Shown here: positions 1-8,138 of the stretch, one piece after another | How positions within the stretch are numbered: position 1 is the first letter of the stretch | How the letters are laid out: every line of letters starts with the position of its first letter | Assembly (NCBI GenBank): GCA_019638475.1 | Contig: JAHBTR010000010.1 | Coordinates: forward strand, 1 to 37,236 | Source of the DNA: Chitinophagaceae bacterium | GTDB lineage: Bacteria; Bacteroidota; Bacteroidia; Chitinophagales; Chitinophagaceae | DNA length: 37,236 nt | Direction of reading: 5' to 3' | The notes under the pieces: generated by a model | What the model saw: only the letters and a program-made list of their open reading frames with translations | Database searches by the model: none | What the model was told of the DNA's origin: nothing | Translations under genes and position numbers: made by a program

Positions 1-301
1 TTGCTAATACATGGCGTATAACTTTTATTACATCTGCTGTAGGAGGTACAACCATTAAAGATGTTAAAGCCCCATGGTCTAATCTTAGTTTTGAAGCAAG
101 TGGAATTGGTACATTATTATTGGCTCTTTGTGCAGCAGGAAAAAATATTTTTTCTTCCATCTTAATATGTTTCAATAACCCTGTTCTAAACTGATGATAA
201 TATTCTTCTTGTATCTCGTGTATATTTTCTGTTGCTTTATCTAAAAAACTTTCTATTCTATGATGGTCGTTGGTAAAAAAGTGATACAATGGTTTATTCA
301 T
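1..301 (-). CDS. Hemerythrin-like (HHE) protein, 3' part cut by window edge
   Basis: The minus strand reads open from an ATG at 301 to the window edge, giving the first 100 residues. The sequence fits an HHE cation-binding four-helix bundle: an N-terminal helix with H13/H14, a second helix with H45 followed by E49/E50 and the segment KIFFPAA, and a third helix with an LDHG motif around H76. Such proteins bind a di-iron centre and are linked to oxygen, NO or redox sensing and protection. It is the last of four minus-strand genes, after AhpD-like and OsmC-like genes, which suggests a stress-defence role; that is inference. The C-terminus is not visible, so extra domains cannot be excluded. Confidence 0.75.
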   Translation of the reverse strand, partial: MNKPLYHFFTNDHHRIESFLDKATENIHEIQEEYYHQFRTGLLKHIKMEEKIFFPAAQRANNNVPIPLASKLRLDHGALTSLMVVPPTADVIKVIRHVLA

Positions 302-364
302 GTTATGCTAATAAAAATGATGTAATAAATAGCAAAGAAATATCAATAAATTAATAAATCAATA

Positions 365-700
365 TTATGCTGTTTCCATTGCATCTAAAGCAATAGTAGC
401 ATGAGCATAAGCAGCACCAGCCCTCATTTCTGCAGCTACCCAAATTGCTTCCATAATTTCTTCTTTAGAAGCCCCTTTTTTCATAGCTTGAGGCACATGT
501 GCTCTTATACAATAAGGGCATTGTGTTACATGTGCTACTGCTACAGCAATTAATTGTTTTGTTTTTTCATCTAAAACACCTTCTTTAAAAACTGTTCTAC
601 TAAAAGTTCTCCATGCTTCTATTTGTTTAGGGGCTAAGTCTGCTTTTCTCTTAGCACTCTCAGTAGTTGCTTTAGCAAATAATTCATTATCGTTGTTCAT
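365..700 (-). CDS. AhpD-like / carboxymuconolactone decarboxylase family protein
   Basis: A 111-residue protein of the CMD/AhpD fold. The redox motif CPYC at C61-C64 followed by H68 is the AhpD-like signature, seen in peroxidase-reducing or general alkylhydroperoxidase-like proteins. The C-terminal helix region AEMRAGAAYAH is also typical. The reading frame continues upstream to 745, but that extension (MIFLLYNF...) looks non-coding; the ATG at 700 gives the usual family length and N-terminus. The gene lies about 100 bases downstream of the OsmC gene, so the two may share a peroxide-stress role. The exact substrate is unknown. Confidence 0.85.
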   Translation of the reverse strand: MNNDNELFAKATTESAKRKADLAPKQIEAWRTFSRTVFKEGVLDEKTKQLIAVAVAHVTQCPYCIRAHVPQAMKKGASKEEIMEAIWVAAEMRAGAAYAHATIALDAMETA

Positions 701-797
701 ATTGCTGATTGTTTTTGTGGTGAAATTATACAATAAAAAAATCAATAGAAACTTCTTTTACAGAAATTTCTATTGAATGAAAGAAATCAATATTACT

Positions 798-1217
798 TTA
801 TACCAAACTGGCATCCATAGTAATAGGAAAACGTAATGCCTTGCTGATAGGACAATTATCTTTAGCAGCATTGGCACACTCTATAAATGTATCTTTACTT
901 ATGTTGGGTATTGTTGCTTTTAATGTTAAATGAGAGCCTGTTAATTCTAAGGCTTCAGGATTCATGGTTACTTCTGCACTTACTTCAAGAGCATCTGGTG
1001 TAAAACCTGCTTGTCCCAGTATAAGGCTTAATGCCATGGCAAAACAACCTGCATGAGATGCAGCTAAAAGTTCATCAGGATTGGTAGCTTTACCATCGCC
1101 AAAACGACTTTTAAAACAATATTCATGGTTGTTTAATACGTTACTTTGTGTAGTTAAATGTCCTATACCTTCTTTGAGTGAGCCTTTCCAAACGGCATGT
1201 GCTATGTGCTTTTTCAT
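798..1217 (-). CDS. OsmC family peroxiredoxin
   Basis: 139 residues, close to the usual OsmC length of about 140. It carries the peroxidatic cysteine C58 in the SHAGCFAMAL motif, the resolving cysteine C122 in NCPISKAL, and the upstream PDEL segment with E49. These match the OsmC branch rather than Ohr. OsmC proteins are cytoplasmic dimers that reduce organic hydroperoxides with lipoyl or other dithiol reductants. The gene follows the methyltransferase gene by 36 bases on the same strand and precedes the AhpD-like gene, consistent with a small oxidative-stress cluster. Two extra cysteines (C34, C114) are present and not explained. Confidence 0.92.
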   Translation of the reverse strand: MKKHIAHAVWKGSLKEGIGHLTTQSNVLNNHEYCFKSRFGDGKATNPDELLAASHAGCFAMALSLILGQAGFTPDALEVSAEVTMNPEALELTGSHLTLKATIPNISKDTFIECANAAKDNCPISKALRFPITMDASLV

Positions 1218-1253
1218 AATATATTTTTTTGAGAATTAATGAATACCTTAAAG

Positions 1254-2033
1254 CTAACACTTTTTTTCTGCAATAATGGCAAAAGCAGTTAGGTTATGCT
1301 CATATTTATTAAAAGTATTTCTCATTTCGGAAATTTTTCTTTTTGCTTTTGGATGAGTCAGTATGTTGAAATAAATTTTAAAAGTTCTTAAAATGCCTTC
1401 ATCTGCAATAATTCTTTTTAATTTCAACAAACTCATGGCGTTTTCTTTTACTTCTTTTATCGTAAAGCCTTCCTTTTCTAATAATTTGCACCATTCTGTT
1501 TTTGTAAGTGGTCTTGCATTTACTTTAATTGCTTTGGCTAAACTTTGTTGTACATCATTTTTTATTGTAGCATCTATATTATCTGGTATTAAGCCAAGTT
1601 CATGAATACCATAATAACCACCTGGTTTTAAAATTCTAAATGCTTCTTTGATAATGTCAGATTTTCTATGGTCAGGTTGCATTGTTAGCATTGCTTCGCC
1701 TATTACTTTATTCACAGAGTTGTTGTCAATTCCTGTTGTACTGGCACTTGCATTCACTACTTTATAGCCATTGTAGTTTATTTTTTTTTGTAAAAGTGCT
1801 GCTGCTTCTTCATTCAATTCTATACCTGTATAAGTTTTAGGCTTTTTATGTAATAAAAGAGAAGCTGTAAAACCTAAGCCTGGTGCAAATTCTACAATAT
1901 TATCTTCTTGTTGAATGTGTAATTCATCTACCAATTGTAAAGTAAGTTTTCTTCCGCCAGGTCTTAAAACACGTTTTCCCATTTTGGCAAGAAGCCAATG
2001 ACCTTGTTCTGTATTAATTATTTTATTGCTCAT
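1254..2033 (-). CDS. Class I SAM-dependent methyltransferase
   Basis: 259 residues with a Rossmann-type methyltransferase core. Motif I is the segment VEFAPGLGFT (47-56), followed by an acidic residue after strand 2 (GIELNEEA, near 74). The later segment FRILKPGGYYGIHE is the usual post-core motif of Methyltransf_11/25 proteins. The C-terminal third (from about 170) resembles no substrate domain I recognise. Substrate is unknown; small-molecule or lipid methylation is possible. It is divergent from the aconitase gene, with about 140 bases between the start codons, and heads the minus-strand row that continues into osmC. Confidence 0.8.
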   Translation of the reverse strand: MSNKIINTEQGHWLLAKMGKRVLRPGGRKLTLQLVDELHIQQEDNIVEFAPGLGFTASLLLHKKPKTYTGIELNEEAAALLQKKINYNGYKVVNASASTTGIDNNSVNKVIGEAMLTMQPDHRKSDIIKEAFRILKPGGYYGIHELGLIPDNIDATIKNDVQQSLAKAIKVNARPLTKTEWCKLLEKEGFTIKEVKENAMSLLKLKRIIADEGILRTFKIYFNILTHPKAKRKISEMRNTFNKYEHNLTAFAIIAEKKC

Positions 2034-2110
2034 TTTATTTGGTTTATTAATTTAAAAAATATTTTATCACTAATCATAAATAGAAAAAAGAAAAAGAATA
2101 AATTTATTCG

Positions 2111-2118
2111 TACCTTAG
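2111..2118 (+). promoter_or_regulatory. acnA: Possible -7 element of the aconitase operon
   Basis: TACCTTAG matches the Bacteroidota -7 consensus TAnnTTTG with one mismatch. It lies 56 bases before the ATG at 2175 and after the divergent methyltransferase start. No clear -33 element is seen. Confidence 0.35.
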
Positions 2119-2174
2119 GCAATTATTTTAAGGAACTTGCACTTCGGCAAGAAAATGTAAAAATATTATCAAAC

Positions 2175-4952
2175 ATGAGTTACTCTAAAGCAAAATCAGT
2201 AAAAGAACTTTCGGTAAATGGAAAAAAATATCAATACAGCTCACTGAAAGAATTGAGTTATGAAAATGTAACACGTTTACCATTTAGTATTCGTATTTTA
2301 TTAGAAAATGTGTTAAGAAATTATGATGGATTTAGTATAACGAATGAGCATGTAGATACTTTATTAAATTGGCAGCCAAAAGCTGTAGATAAAGATATTC
2401 CTTTTATGCCTGCTCGTATTTTAATGCAAGATTTTACAGGTGTACCAGCTGTTGTAGATATGGCTTCACTTCGTGCAGAGTTTGTAAGACATGGTAAAGA
2501 TGGACAAAAAATTAACCCTGCTATTCCTGTAGATTTAGTAATAGACCACTCTGTACAAGTAGATTATTATGGAACAGATTATTCTTATAACAAAAATGTA
2601 GAACTTGAATTTGAAAGAAATAAAGAACGTTACGAATTATTAAAGTGGGCACAAAAAGGGTTAAGCAATTTTACTGTAGTGCCACCTGGTATGGGTATTT
2701 GTCATCAGGTAAATTTAGAATATTTATCAAAAGCAGTGGCAGTAAGAGATGGTTGGCTTTTTCCAGATACTTTGGTTGGTACAGATTCTCATACACCAAT
2801 GGTTAATGGTATTGGTGTAATAGCTTGGGGTGTTGGAGGAATTGAAGCAGAAGCTGCTATGCTTGGTCAGCCTATTTTCTTTACTTGCCCTGAAGTAGTA
2901 GGTTTAAAATTGACTGGTAAAATTCCTAATCATTCTACTGCTACAGATTTGGTATTAACAATAACAAGATTATTGCGTGATACAAAAGTGGTAGGAAAAT
3001 TTGTAGAAGTTTTTGGTGATGGATTAAATAATTTATCTGTAACAGATAGAGCTACTATAGGCAATATGTCGCCAGAATTTGGATGCACTGTAACATACTT
3101 TCCTATTGATGATAGAACTTTAGAATATATGCGTTCTACCAATCGTTCAGAAGAACAAATAAAAATAGTAGAAACATATTGTAAAGAAAATTTATTGTGG
3201 AGAACAGGCAATGAAAATATACAATATTCTACTGTGGTAGAATTAGATTTAGCAACTCTTGAACCAACAGTTTCAGGACCTAAACGCCCACAAGACAAAA
3301 TTTTTGTAAAAGATTTAGGCAAAAAATTCTGTGAAATATTGAAAGGAGAATTTAATAGAGATTATCAACCAAAAGCAGATAGAGCAGATTCTGCTTGGCT
3401 AAAAGAAGGAGGCTCTGGCACAGAATTTATTTTTGGGAAAGTACCCAAAAATGGAGAGACAGTTTCTGAAGTAATTGCAGAAACAACACATCATACTGTA
3501 AGAATAAAACAAAAGTATAAAGAATTTGTAGTAAGTGATGGAAGTATTGTTATTGCTGCTATTACAAGTTGTACCAATACATCAAACCCTGCTGTAATGG
3601 TAGGTGCTGGTTTATTAGCAAGAAATGCAGTAGAAAGAGGATTAAGAACAAAATCTTGGGTAAAAACTTCTTTGGCACCAGGGTCTAAAGTTGTAACAAA
3701 ATATTTAGAACGTTCTGGTTTGAATGTAGCTTTAGATGCTTTACGTTTTCATACTGTAGGTTATGGTTGTACTTCTTGTATTGGTAATTCAGGTCCATTA
3801 CCTCCTCCTATTGCAGAAGCAGTAGATAAAGGAGAATTAGTAGTTGCATCTGTTCTTTCTGGCAATAGAAATTTTGAAGCAAGAGTACACCCTCAAGTAA
3901 AAATGAATTTCTTAATGTCGCCAATGTTAGTAGTTGCTTATGCTTTAGTAGGGCGTGTAGATGTAGATTTAATTAATGACCCAATAGATATTGACCCTAA
4001 TGGAGAACCAGTTTATTTAAAAGATATTTGGCCCAGTAGAGAAGATATTCAAAACACAATTAATGAATGTTTAAAACAAGATGACTTTAAAGAAGTATAT
4101 GATGTAATTTTTGATGGCTCTACAGATTGGCAAAATTTAGTAGTAAATCTTGACCAAAGTTTTGAATGGAATGAAAACTCTACTTACATTAGAGAAGCTC
4201 CTTTCTTTGAAAATTTACAAGCTACACCAGAACCTGTTACAGATATTAAAAATGCAAGAGTATTACTGTATTTAGGAGATTCTGTAACAACAGACCATAT
4301 TTCTCCTGCTGGTTCTTTTAAAGAAAATTCTGCTGCTGGTGCATATTTAATAAGTAAAGGCATAGCAAAAGAAGATTTTAATTCTTATGGTTCACGTAGA
4401 GGCAATCATGAAGTAATGATGAGAGGAACTTTTGCTAACGTAAGAATTAAAAATAAAATAGCTGATAAAGAAGGAGGTTTTAGTCGTCATATACCAACAG
4501 GTGAAGTAAAAACTGTGTATGATGTAGCTATGCAATATAAAAATGATAATACGCCATTAATTATTCTTGCAGGTAAAGAATATGGTTCAGGTTCATCAAG
4601 AGACTGGGCTGCTAAAGGTACTTTTTCATTAGGCGTAAAAGCTGTTATTGCAGAAAGTTATGAACGTATTCATAGAAGTAATTTAGTAGGTATGGGTGTA
4701 GCTCCTTTAATTTTTACTGATGGACAAAATGCAGAATCTTTAGGCTTAGATGGAACTGAAACATACACTATTAGTGGCTTAGAAAAAGATTTGATACCTC
4801 ATAAAATAGTAGCGGTAAAAGCTGTTCATAGTTCTGGTAAAGAAATAAATTTTACAGCAGAAGCAAGATTAGATTCTGCAATAGAAATTGAGTATTATAA
4901 AAACAATGGTATTCTACAATATGTATTAAGAGATTATTTGAAGAAGAATTAA
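2175..4952 (+). CDS. acnA: Aconitate hydratase AcnA (aconitase/IRP type)
   Basis: A 925-residue aconitase of the AcnA/IRP1 type that interconverts citrate and isocitrate in the TCA cycle. The three [4Fe-4S] ligand cysteines are visible: C466 in SCTNTSNP, and C532 and C535 in GYGCTSCIGNSG, with the same 66 and 3 residue spacing as in IRP1. The swivel domain near the C-terminus has the GSSRDWAAKG substrate-binding motif. The open frame extends upstream to 1998, but that part overlaps the divergent gene and is rich in K/N/F; the ATG at 2175 (MSYSKAKSVKEL) gives the normal N-terminus. A urea-transporter-family gene follows after 10 bases, so the two are probably co-transcribed. Confidence 0.96.
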   Translation: MSYSKAKSVKELSVNGKKYQYSSLKELSYENVTRLPFSIRILLENVLRNYDGFSITNEHVDTLLNWQPKAVDKDIPFMPARILMQDFTGVPAVVDMASLRAEFVRHGKDGQKINPAIPVDLVIDHSVQVDYYGTDYSYNKNVELEFERNKERYELLKWAQKGLSNFTVVPPGMGICHQVNLEYLSKAVAVRDGWLFPDTLVGTDSHTPMVNGIGVIAWGVGGIEAEAAMLGQPIFFTCPEVVGLKLTGKIPNHSTATDLVLTITRLLRDTKVVGKFVEVFGDGLNNLSVTDRATIGNMSPEFGCTVTYFPIDDRTLEYMRSTNRSEEQIKIVETYCKENLLWRTGNENIQYSTVVELDLATLEPTVSGPKRPQDKIFVKDLGKKFCEILKGEFNRDYQPKADRADSAWLKEGGSGTEFIFGKVPKNGETVSEVIAETTHHTVRIKQKYKEFVVSDGSIVIAAITSCTNTSNPAVMVGAGLLARNAVERGLRTKSWVKTSLAPGSKVVTKYLERSGLNVALDALRFHTVGYGCTSCIGNSGPLPPPIAEAVDKGELVVASVLSGNRNFEARVHPQVKMNFLMSPMLVVAYALVGRVDVDLINDPIDIDPNGEPVYLKDIWPSREDIQNTINECLKQDDFKEVYDVIFDGSTDWQNLVVNLDQSFEWNENSTYIREAPFFENLQATPEPVTDIKNARVLLYLGDSVTTDHISPAGSFKENSAAGAYLISKGIAKEDFNSYGSRRGNHEVMMRGTFANVRIKNKIADKEGGFSRHIPTGEVKTVYDVAMQYKNDNTPLIILAGKEYGSGSSRDWAAKGTFSLGVKAVIAESYERIHRSNLVGMGVAPLIFTDGQNAESLGLDGTETYTISGLEKDLIPHKIVAVKAVHSSGKEINFTAEARLDSAIEIEYYKNNGILQYVLRDYLKKN

Positions 4953-4962
4953 TTAAGCAACT

Positions 4963-5841
4963 TTGATTATACCAACATTTGTTAGCAATAAACTATTACA
5001 TGGAGCAGGACAAATAATGCTGCAAGAAAATAAATGGACTGGTTTATTTTTTATTGTTGGATTATTTGTTAGTAGCTGGAAGTTTGGTGTAGCTTGTGTT
5101 ATAGCCATTATTGTTGCTACACTTACAGCAGGATTATTAAAATATAAGCAACAAAATATTGATGCTGGTTTGTATGGTTTTAATGCAGCTTTAATTGGTA
5201 TAGCATTAATTTTTTTCTTTGATGATACTATTATAATATGGTTATTAATTGTTGTTGGTTCAATTTTATCTTCATTATTGCAGCATTTTTTTATTACTAA
5301 AAAAATACCTGCTTTTACCTTTCCATTTATTATTATTACTTGGGCAATTTATTTTCTGCTACATCAATATTATCATGTTCAGCCATCTGTTTTTATACAA
5401 GAAAAATTTACTGCAAATGAATATGATAAATACTTTTTTATATTCAGAAATTTTGGGCAAGTAATTTTTCAAAGTAGCATTGTAGCAAGTGTTTTATTTT
5501 TTATTGGCGTATTATTCAATAATTATATAGCTGCTGTATATGCTTTGGTTATATCAGCTTTATCTGCTTTATTATTTTATTGGATAGGTTTTGAAATAAA
5601 TCAAATGTTGATGGGCTTATTTGGTTTTAATATTGTACTAACTGTTATTGCTTTTGCAGGTAATAAAAAATCAAATTTTATTTGGATATTTATTGGAGCA
5701 ATAATTACTATAATCATTCATTTTGTTTTGATAAAAACTAATATTCTTAATAGAGTAGGTGGAGTACTTACTTTTCCTTTTGTAGCAGCTACTTGGATTA
5801 CTTTATTTATTCAAAAGTTTTCAAAAAAAGGAATTTCATAA
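4963..5841 (+). CDS. Urea transporter family (UT) membrane protein
   Basis: 292 residues with about ten hydrophobic segments in two pseudo-repeats, as in bacterial UT channels. The repeat signature GLYGFNAALIGIAL (69-82) recurs as GLFGFNIVLTVIAF (218-231), and the paired FPFIIITW (near 120) and FPFVAATW segments follow each half. The N-terminal LLHGAGQIMLQ stretch is part of the family, so translation must start before the first in-frame ATG (5020). The only plausible codon after the in-frame stop at 4954 is TTG at 4963. It sits 10 bases after acnA. No urease or other nitrogen genes are in the window, so the transported substrate is assumed from the family, not shown. Confidence 0.85.
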   Translation: MIIPTFVSNKLLHGAGQIMLQENKWTGLFFIVGLFVSSWKFGVACVIAIIVATLTAGLLKYKQQNIDAGLYGFNAALIGIALIFFFDDTIIIWLLIVVGSILSSLLQHFFITKKIPAFTFPFIIITWAIYFLLHQYYHVQPSVFIQEKFTANEYDKYFFIFRNFGQVIFQSSIVASVLFFIGVLFNNYIAAVYALVISALSALLFYWIGFEINQMLMGLFGFNIVLTVIAFAGNKKSNFIWIFIGAIITIIIHFVLIKTNILNRVGGVLTFPFVAATWITLFIQKFSKKGIS

Positions 5842-5900
5842 AACTTCAATTCATCTGCAATGCATACATTGTACATTCGCAGCAAAATTGTTTGTAAAAA

Positions 5901-6881
5901 ATGAAGCACTTATATAATCCATTTGATACATTATTATTTCAACAAAACATTTGTTTTTTAACTGGCAAAAAATTAGAGCAAGAACAATATGTGTCAGCAT
6001 TTCCTACTTGGTTGATGGAAAGATATAACTTACAAGAAGCAACTATTATGATGTTGAATGGCAATAGAGTGAAGTATAAAAATATGTTGTTGCCAGCATC
6101 TGATGAAGTTGTGAAAGCTATTGAGCAATTAGATGAAACAACTCAAAAAGCATTTGAGCAAGGATATGATGCTGTAAAAGCATTGCCAGAAATTACTTTA
6201 TTTCATTGGATGGCAAGAGTATTGTATGGTGTATTGTATCAAGATTTTACTTATGCCATTCAAGAGCAAATACAAAGAGGAGTAATTTTTAATGTATCAG
6301 ATTTATTAAAAAGAAAATTAAAAAACCTTCTTTTTATGTTGCAGTCTTTAGTAACACCAATAAAATTTATACATTTTTCTCCTTATACCATACAATGTTA
6401 TAGAGTCAAGATTTCTAAAGACATTTTGAATTATAAAGATGAAACACATCATTTTAATTTCTGTTTAGGAATGAATGGCTTTGCTATTGCAGCTTGTTTA
6501 CAAGACAATGGAGCAGTAGGCAAATATTTACAAGAAGTATTGGAAAAAATTGGTCATGTAGAATTGCACCCTGCACAATTTGAAGAACTCTATGGAAGAT
6601 TTATTTATGCAAATTATCTTTTAAGAGATATGCCAGATTATAGCATTAATCAAGAAGGTGAAACTTTTGAATTTTCTTTACCAGCTGATGTAGATAATCA
6701 ACAACCAATATTCAGACAATGGGAAGATAAAACTTTTGCTCAGGTATTAGCCAATGCTTGGAAACCTTGGGGCATTACTTTAGAAGAAATTTATAGCTAT
6801 CCTAATTCTCCCATAAGCTATTTAATAGATGAATACACAAACGAATTTATTACATCAGATAAGGTGAATTTACCTTTTTAA
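5901..6881 (+). CDS. Uncharacterised protein, degenerate HNH-like layout
   Basis: 326 residues, no signal peptide or membrane segment. I do not recognise a named family. The N-terminal layout (CFLTGKKL near 18, SAFPTWLMERYNL near 33, YKNMLLP near 58, then a helical region ending in LFHWMARVLYGVLYQDF) resembles HNH-type proteins that carry CxxC ... HxFPxWL ... CxxCN ... W-x-x-K, but nearly all metal-binding Cys/His positions are replaced here. A middle segment (170-200) forms predicted beta strands. It follows the UT gene by 59 bases; TACATTCG at 5872-5879 is a one-mismatch -7 element, so it may also have its own promoter. Function unknown. Confidence 0.7.
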   Translation: MKHLYNPFDTLLFQQNICFLTGKKLEQEQYVSAFPTWLMERYNLQEATIMMLNGNRVKYKNMLLPASDEVVKAIEQLDETTQKAFEQGYDAVKALPEITLFHWMARVLYGVLYQDFTYAIQEQIQRGVIFNVSDLLKRKLKNLLFMLQSLVTPIKFIHFSPYTIQCYRVKISKDILNYKDETHHFNFCLGMNGFAIAACLQDNGAVGKYLQEVLEKIGHVELHPAQFEELYGRFIYANYLLRDMPDYSINQEGETFEFSLPADVDNQQPIFRQWEDKTFAQVLANAWKPWGITLEEIYSYPNSPISYLIDEYTNEFITSDKVNLPF

Positions 6882-6896
6882 ATAAGCCATATACTT

Positions 6897-7379
6897 TTAA
6901 AAAGCAGTAGAATCTGCTTTTACTTGTACATACATTTTTCTTGCCCAATCTATCATATCTTTAATGGCTGCATCACTTAAACGAGCATGCTTATGCATCA
7001 ATGTATAAGAAGGCAAAGGCATTGTTTTTTCTTCCATTTCTTCGGCTATTTCTTTAAATTTTTTTGCTTTTCTTTTTGCTGAATAATTTGCAAATTCAGA
7101 AAAATTTAATTCTTTTTTAGCTTCTACAATATGTTTATCAAGCCACCAACTAACTGGTTGAATGTTACTGTACCAAGGATAATCTTTTGTGTAGTTTGAA
7201 TGGCAATCGTAACAAGCACTATGTAAATTATTTTGTATATCCTTTGGTACATCATATACAGTAGTTATATCATTTACAGGCTCTGCTTCTGTAAAGTTTT
7301 TCGTTGGCTGAAAAAATGGTATTTGAAGTATTAAAAATAAAATAACAAGAGCTATAAGAATTTTTTTAAATTTTTTCAT
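6897..7379 (-). CDS. Haem-binding domain (Haem_bd) protein, membrane-anchored
   Basis: 160 residues. One N-terminal hydrophobic segment (6-24) anchors or exports it, and the rest is periplasmic. The CYDCH motif (C56, C59, H60) is a c-type haem attachment site, followed by PWYSNIQPVSWWLDKHI and later PLPSYTLMHKHARLSDA, the typical layout of the Bacteroidota Haem_bd (DUF) family; M99/M108-type residues could be axial ligands. Likely a periplasmic mono-haem protein in electron transfer or cytochrome assembly, though the partner is not evident. A one-mismatch -7 element (TTGCTTTG) lies about 15 bases upstream of the ATG. Convergent with the preceding plus-strand gene, only 15 bases between stops. 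Confidence 0.85.
   Translation of the reverse strand: MKKFKKILIALVILFLILQIPFFQPTKNFTEAEPVNDITTVYDVPKDIQNNLHSACYDCHSNYTKDYPWYSNIQPVSWWLDKHIVEAKKELNFSEFANYSAKRKAKKFKEIAEEMEEKTMPLPSYTLMHKHARLSDAAIKDMIDWARKMYVQVKADSTAF
6899..6921 (+). terminator. Hairpin terminator inside the 3' end of the convergent gene
   Basis: AAAAGCAG (6900-6907) and CTGCTTTT (6914-6921) form an 8-bp stem with a 6-base loop; the 3' arm gives the U-run for plus-strand transcription. It begins 18 bases after the stop at 6881 and overlaps the last codons of the minus-strand haem-binding gene. Confidence 0.5.
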
Positions 7380-7434
7380 AATTAAAATTTTATCAAAGCA
7401 ATATAGTGAAAAAATATGTAACGGTTTTTACAAT

Positions 7435-7755
7435 TTAATTATCTATATAATGACTAATTTCCTTAGAAGAAATACATCTTCCTAATGTTGCAACTTTTTC
7501 ATTATCTATTTTATTGCCATCTATAAAAAATATAGGTATATGTGCCGTTTTTTTTCTTTGTTTTATAGATATAGCAGTTTGTCTTCCATGACTTGGCAGG
7601 TCTTTATAGTTTATACATATTATATCAGGCATTTGTAATCCAACTGTTTTATATGCCATGGCTCCATCCTTATTTTCTGTTGTTATTTGATGTTTACTTG
7701 AAAATTTTTCAATTAATGTAGGAGTTGCAGAAAAATCAATAATAAAAATATTCAT
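7435..7755 (-). CDS. Receiver-like (pseudo-receiver) protein
   Basis: 106 residues that follow a response-regulator fold: beta-1 MNIFIIDFS, then PDIICINYKDLPSHGR (43-58) at the beta-3 and phosphorylation-loop position, and HIPIFFIDGN (72-81) at beta-4. At the phospho-acceptor place the Asp of ordinary receivers is replaced by N49, and the alpha-5 face is short. Proteins with a DLPSHGR-type motif recur in several bacterial phyla, so this appears to be a conserved non-phosphorylated variant rather than a decayed gene. No output domain is present. The gene stands alone between the haem-binding gene and the 7774-7993 inverted repeat. Function unknown. Confidence 0.6.
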   Translation of the reverse strand: MNIFIIDFSATPTLIEKFSSKHQITTENKDGAMAYKTVGLQMPDIICINYKDLPSHGRQTAISIKQRKKTAHIPIFFIDGNKIDNEKVATLGRCISSKEISHYIDN

Positions 7756-7773
7756 AATACAGTTTTGTATGCT

Positions 7774-7993
7774 GAACTTGTTTAGACTTTTATCAATTTA
7801 ATATACACGAAGCTAAAAAAAGTGAAAGTTGTCAGGTTTTGTCATGTTGAGCTTGTAGAAACATGTCGAAACCGATTAATTGAATCATATTTTTTAAACC
7901 TCGCCTTCGACACATTTCGACAGGCTCAATGTGACAAGGCTGACAGCGTTTTTTATTCACAATTCGTAAAAAATTAAAAGTCTAAACAAGTTC
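7774..7993. repeat. 220-bp nested inverted repeat, REP/MITE-like
   Basis: This fills most of the 383-base stretch between 7756 and 8138, which holds no gene. The outer arms are a perfect 18-bp inverted repeat: GAACTTGTTTAGACTTTT (7774-7791) against 7976-7993. An inner imperfect inverted repeat pairs 7831-7868 with 7904-7944 and contains the phrase CATGTTGAGCTTGT and its counterpart ACATTGAGCCTGTC in reverse complement. GCT flanks both ends (7771-7773 and 7994-7996), which could be a 3-bp target duplication or chance. The inner phrase is of the kind often dispersed between genes in Bacteroidota. Confidence 0.75.
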
Positions 7994-8126
7994 GCTATTA
8001 AAATTTTAAAAGATTATCAATGTCAAAATTAAGTAGGATAATTTATTTAATCATTAAGCCAAATACTATTTTAATAAATATTATTAGTGTCAATATTTTA
8101 TACACCTTCATTTTACACTTCACATT

Positions 8127-8134
8127 TATCTTTG
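8127..8134 (+). promoter_or_regulatory. -7 promoter element, near-leaderless start
   Basis: TATCTTTG is a perfect TAnnTTTG element and ends 4 bases before the ATG at 8139, so the predicted start site coincides with the start codon. No clear -33 element was seen. Confidence 0.6.
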
Positions 8135-8138
8135 CTGT

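Noticed and set aside
2930..3322. Open reading frame antisense to acnA, 130 codons
   Set aside because: It lies wholly inside the well-supported aconitase gene and shows no family similarity; a by-product of the codon usage of the real gene.
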